A stretch of DNA of 39,032 nucleotides from a virus: IMG/VR virus record IMGVR_UViG_3300025010_000138, positions 1 through 39,032 of that record. One strand, given 5' to 3'. Every line of letters starts with the position of its first letter. Position 1 is the stretch's first letter. This document shows, piece after piece, positions 38,433-39,032 of the stretch. A program made the translations under genes and the position numbers. Below the pieces are notes generated by a model. The model worked only from the letters and a program-made list of their open reading frames with translations, ran no database searches and was not told where the DNA came from.

Positions 38433-38466
38433 AAACCTTCAAAGGTTTTAAAACCTTTGAAGGTTT
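38433..38466. terminator. Perfect 34-nt palindromic terminator
   Basis: A perfect palindrome of two 17-nt arms (each AAACCTTCAAAGGTTTT or its complement) flanked by A/T runs. It is bidirectional. The first bases of an identical element appear at the right edge (39021-39032), so the secreted-protein gene between them is insulated on both sides. Confidence 0.85.
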
Positions 38467-38496
38467 GAGTATTTCAGAAAATAAAAAAAACTATGG

Positions 38497-38940
38497 CTAT
38501 TTAACGGTATTAAGTATTGCCCAGGCTCTAATGCGTATGGTAGGGCTACCCAGGTAATTGACTGACATTACACGAAAACGGCCACCCTGAAGGGTTCCTT
38601 CCCAAACTACGGATGCTTGTGTTCCGGTAATTGAAAGCGTTTTGCCGGTTAGCGCAATCCATTCGGCGGTTGATATGGGCTGCCATTGCAAAATAGCTGC
38701 AGCGTTAATGGTGGTGTCTGAGTCAACGCTGTCGGCAATAAACGATAGCTGGTAATTAACCGCTTCTAACATCATTCCGGCATCGTAGGTGAAATACACG
38801 ATACTGTCGGCGCCGGTGGCAACGGTATCGGGTGTAAAGGTTACAATTTTATGATCGGGCATTACTGCCTGTGCCTTTGTTTGGTTTTGTATAAAACAAA
38901 CGGATAAGGCTAAAAACAAAAACATTAAAAATTTTCTCAT
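38497..38940 (-). CDS. Secreted or envelope beta-sandwich protein, possible moron
   Basis: A 147-residue protein from the ATG at 38940 (a longer frame to a TTG at 39009 would cover the promoter). The N-terminus is a clear signal peptide (MRKFLMFLFLALSVCFIQNQ, then TKAQA). The mature part is a single beta-sandwich (ATGADSIVYFTYDAGMMLEA ... SVVWEGTLQGGRFRVMSVNY). It has its own late promoter and is bounded by two copies of one terminator. It may be a virion decoration protein exported for assembly or a moron-type addition; neither is proven. Confidence 0.7.
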   Translation of the reverse strand: MRKFLMFLFLALSVCFIQNQTKAQAVMPDHKIVTFTPDTVATGADSIVYFTYDAGMMLEAVNYQLSFIADSVDSDTTINAAAILQWQPISTAEWIALTGKTLSITGTQASVVWEGTLQGGRFRVMSVNYLGSPTIRIRAWAILNTVK

Positions 38941-38972
38941 TGGTATACTATTTAAATTATTAATAATTAGGC

Positions 38973-39007
38973 TAAAAGTATAGATGGCGACAATTGGTAG
39001 AAAGGAC
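38973..39007 (-). promoter_or_regulatory. Late promoter (GTCCTTT-N20-TACTTTTA)
   Basis: GTCCTTT (minus strand, 39001-39007), exactly 20 nt, then TACTTTTA (38973-38980), one mismatch from TAnnTTTG. It lies 33 nt before the start of the secreted-protein gene. Confidence 0.72.
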
Positions 39008-39020
39008 AAAAAAGTATATA

Positions 39021-39032
39021 AAAAAACCTTCA
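39021..39032. terminator. Partial copy of the palindromic terminator at the window edge
   Basis: The last 12 bases (AAAAAACCTTCA) are identical to 38430-38441, the left arm of the perfect palindrome. It is cut off by the edge, so the hairpin itself cannot be confirmed. Confidence 0.5.

Noticed and set aside
37975-38442. Longer start for the tail completion-like gene
   Set aside because: The extension starts with TTG inside the palindromic terminator and contains the late promoter.
1-39032. CRISPR arrays, tRNA genes, rRNA, insertion sequences
   Set aside because: No regular spaced repeats, cloverleaf candidates, rRNA-like stretches or transposase genes were seen by eye; a tRNA scan could still reveal one.

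Overview
The window looks like most of a temperate, siphovirus-type phage or prophage of a Bacteroidota host. The evidence is low GC, a tyrosine integrase of the Bacteroidetes type, promoters with the Bacteroidetes -7 element (TAnnTTTG, with TTG or TTTG about 20 nt upstream), and head, tail and lysis genes in standard phage order. Nearly everything is read from the minus strand. Only the repressor, a small membrane protein gene and the integrase (about 23.98-26.3 kb) are read from the plus strand.

Layout in the direction of transcription (right to left). 39.0-26.3 kb: a secreted protein, a tail completion-like protein, the tape measure protein, a lysis cassette (two small membrane proteins, an M15 peptidase, a spanin-like protein), then baseplate and tail proteins including a beta-helix tail fibre, ending convergently against the integrase. 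26.3-23.6 kb: integrase, membrane protein, XRE repressor, and a divergent operator region facing the early operon. 23.9-10.7 kb: the early region, with regulators, many small genes, a P-loop protein, a degenerate HNH protein, a diversity-generating retroelement (DGR), a primase-helicase, and a cluster of very small genes. 10.7-10.1 kb is an AT-rich gap. 10.1-0.2 kb: a possible regulator, then the head operon (S49 protease, capsid protein, decoration-type proteins, a PLD-like protein, small and large terminase). No portal gene is visible. If the genome is circular or permuted, the left edge after terL should continue through the portal to the right edge before the tape measure gene.

The main finding is the DGR at 17.6-19.9 kb. 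It has a reverse transcriptase with GxxxSQ and YADD motifs, an adjacent template repeat and two target genes. The variable repeats differ from the template at 14 and 20 positions, and every one of these is an adenine in the coding-sense template. The targets are small, lack signal peptides and lie in the early region, not among the tail genes.

Two further systems are visible. First, five late transcription units share a promoter of the form GTCCTTT, exactly 20 nt, then a near-TAnnTTTG box. Second, two tiny genes at 11.2-11.9 kb are enclosed by attC-like imperfect inverted repeats whose cassette ends are reverse complements of each other (9 of 9 and 10 of 10 bases), as expected of integron gene cassettes, but no integron integrase is present. 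An operator-bearing promoter at 12.66-12.73 kb and an 11-bp periodic TTGACA array before the head operon also stand out.
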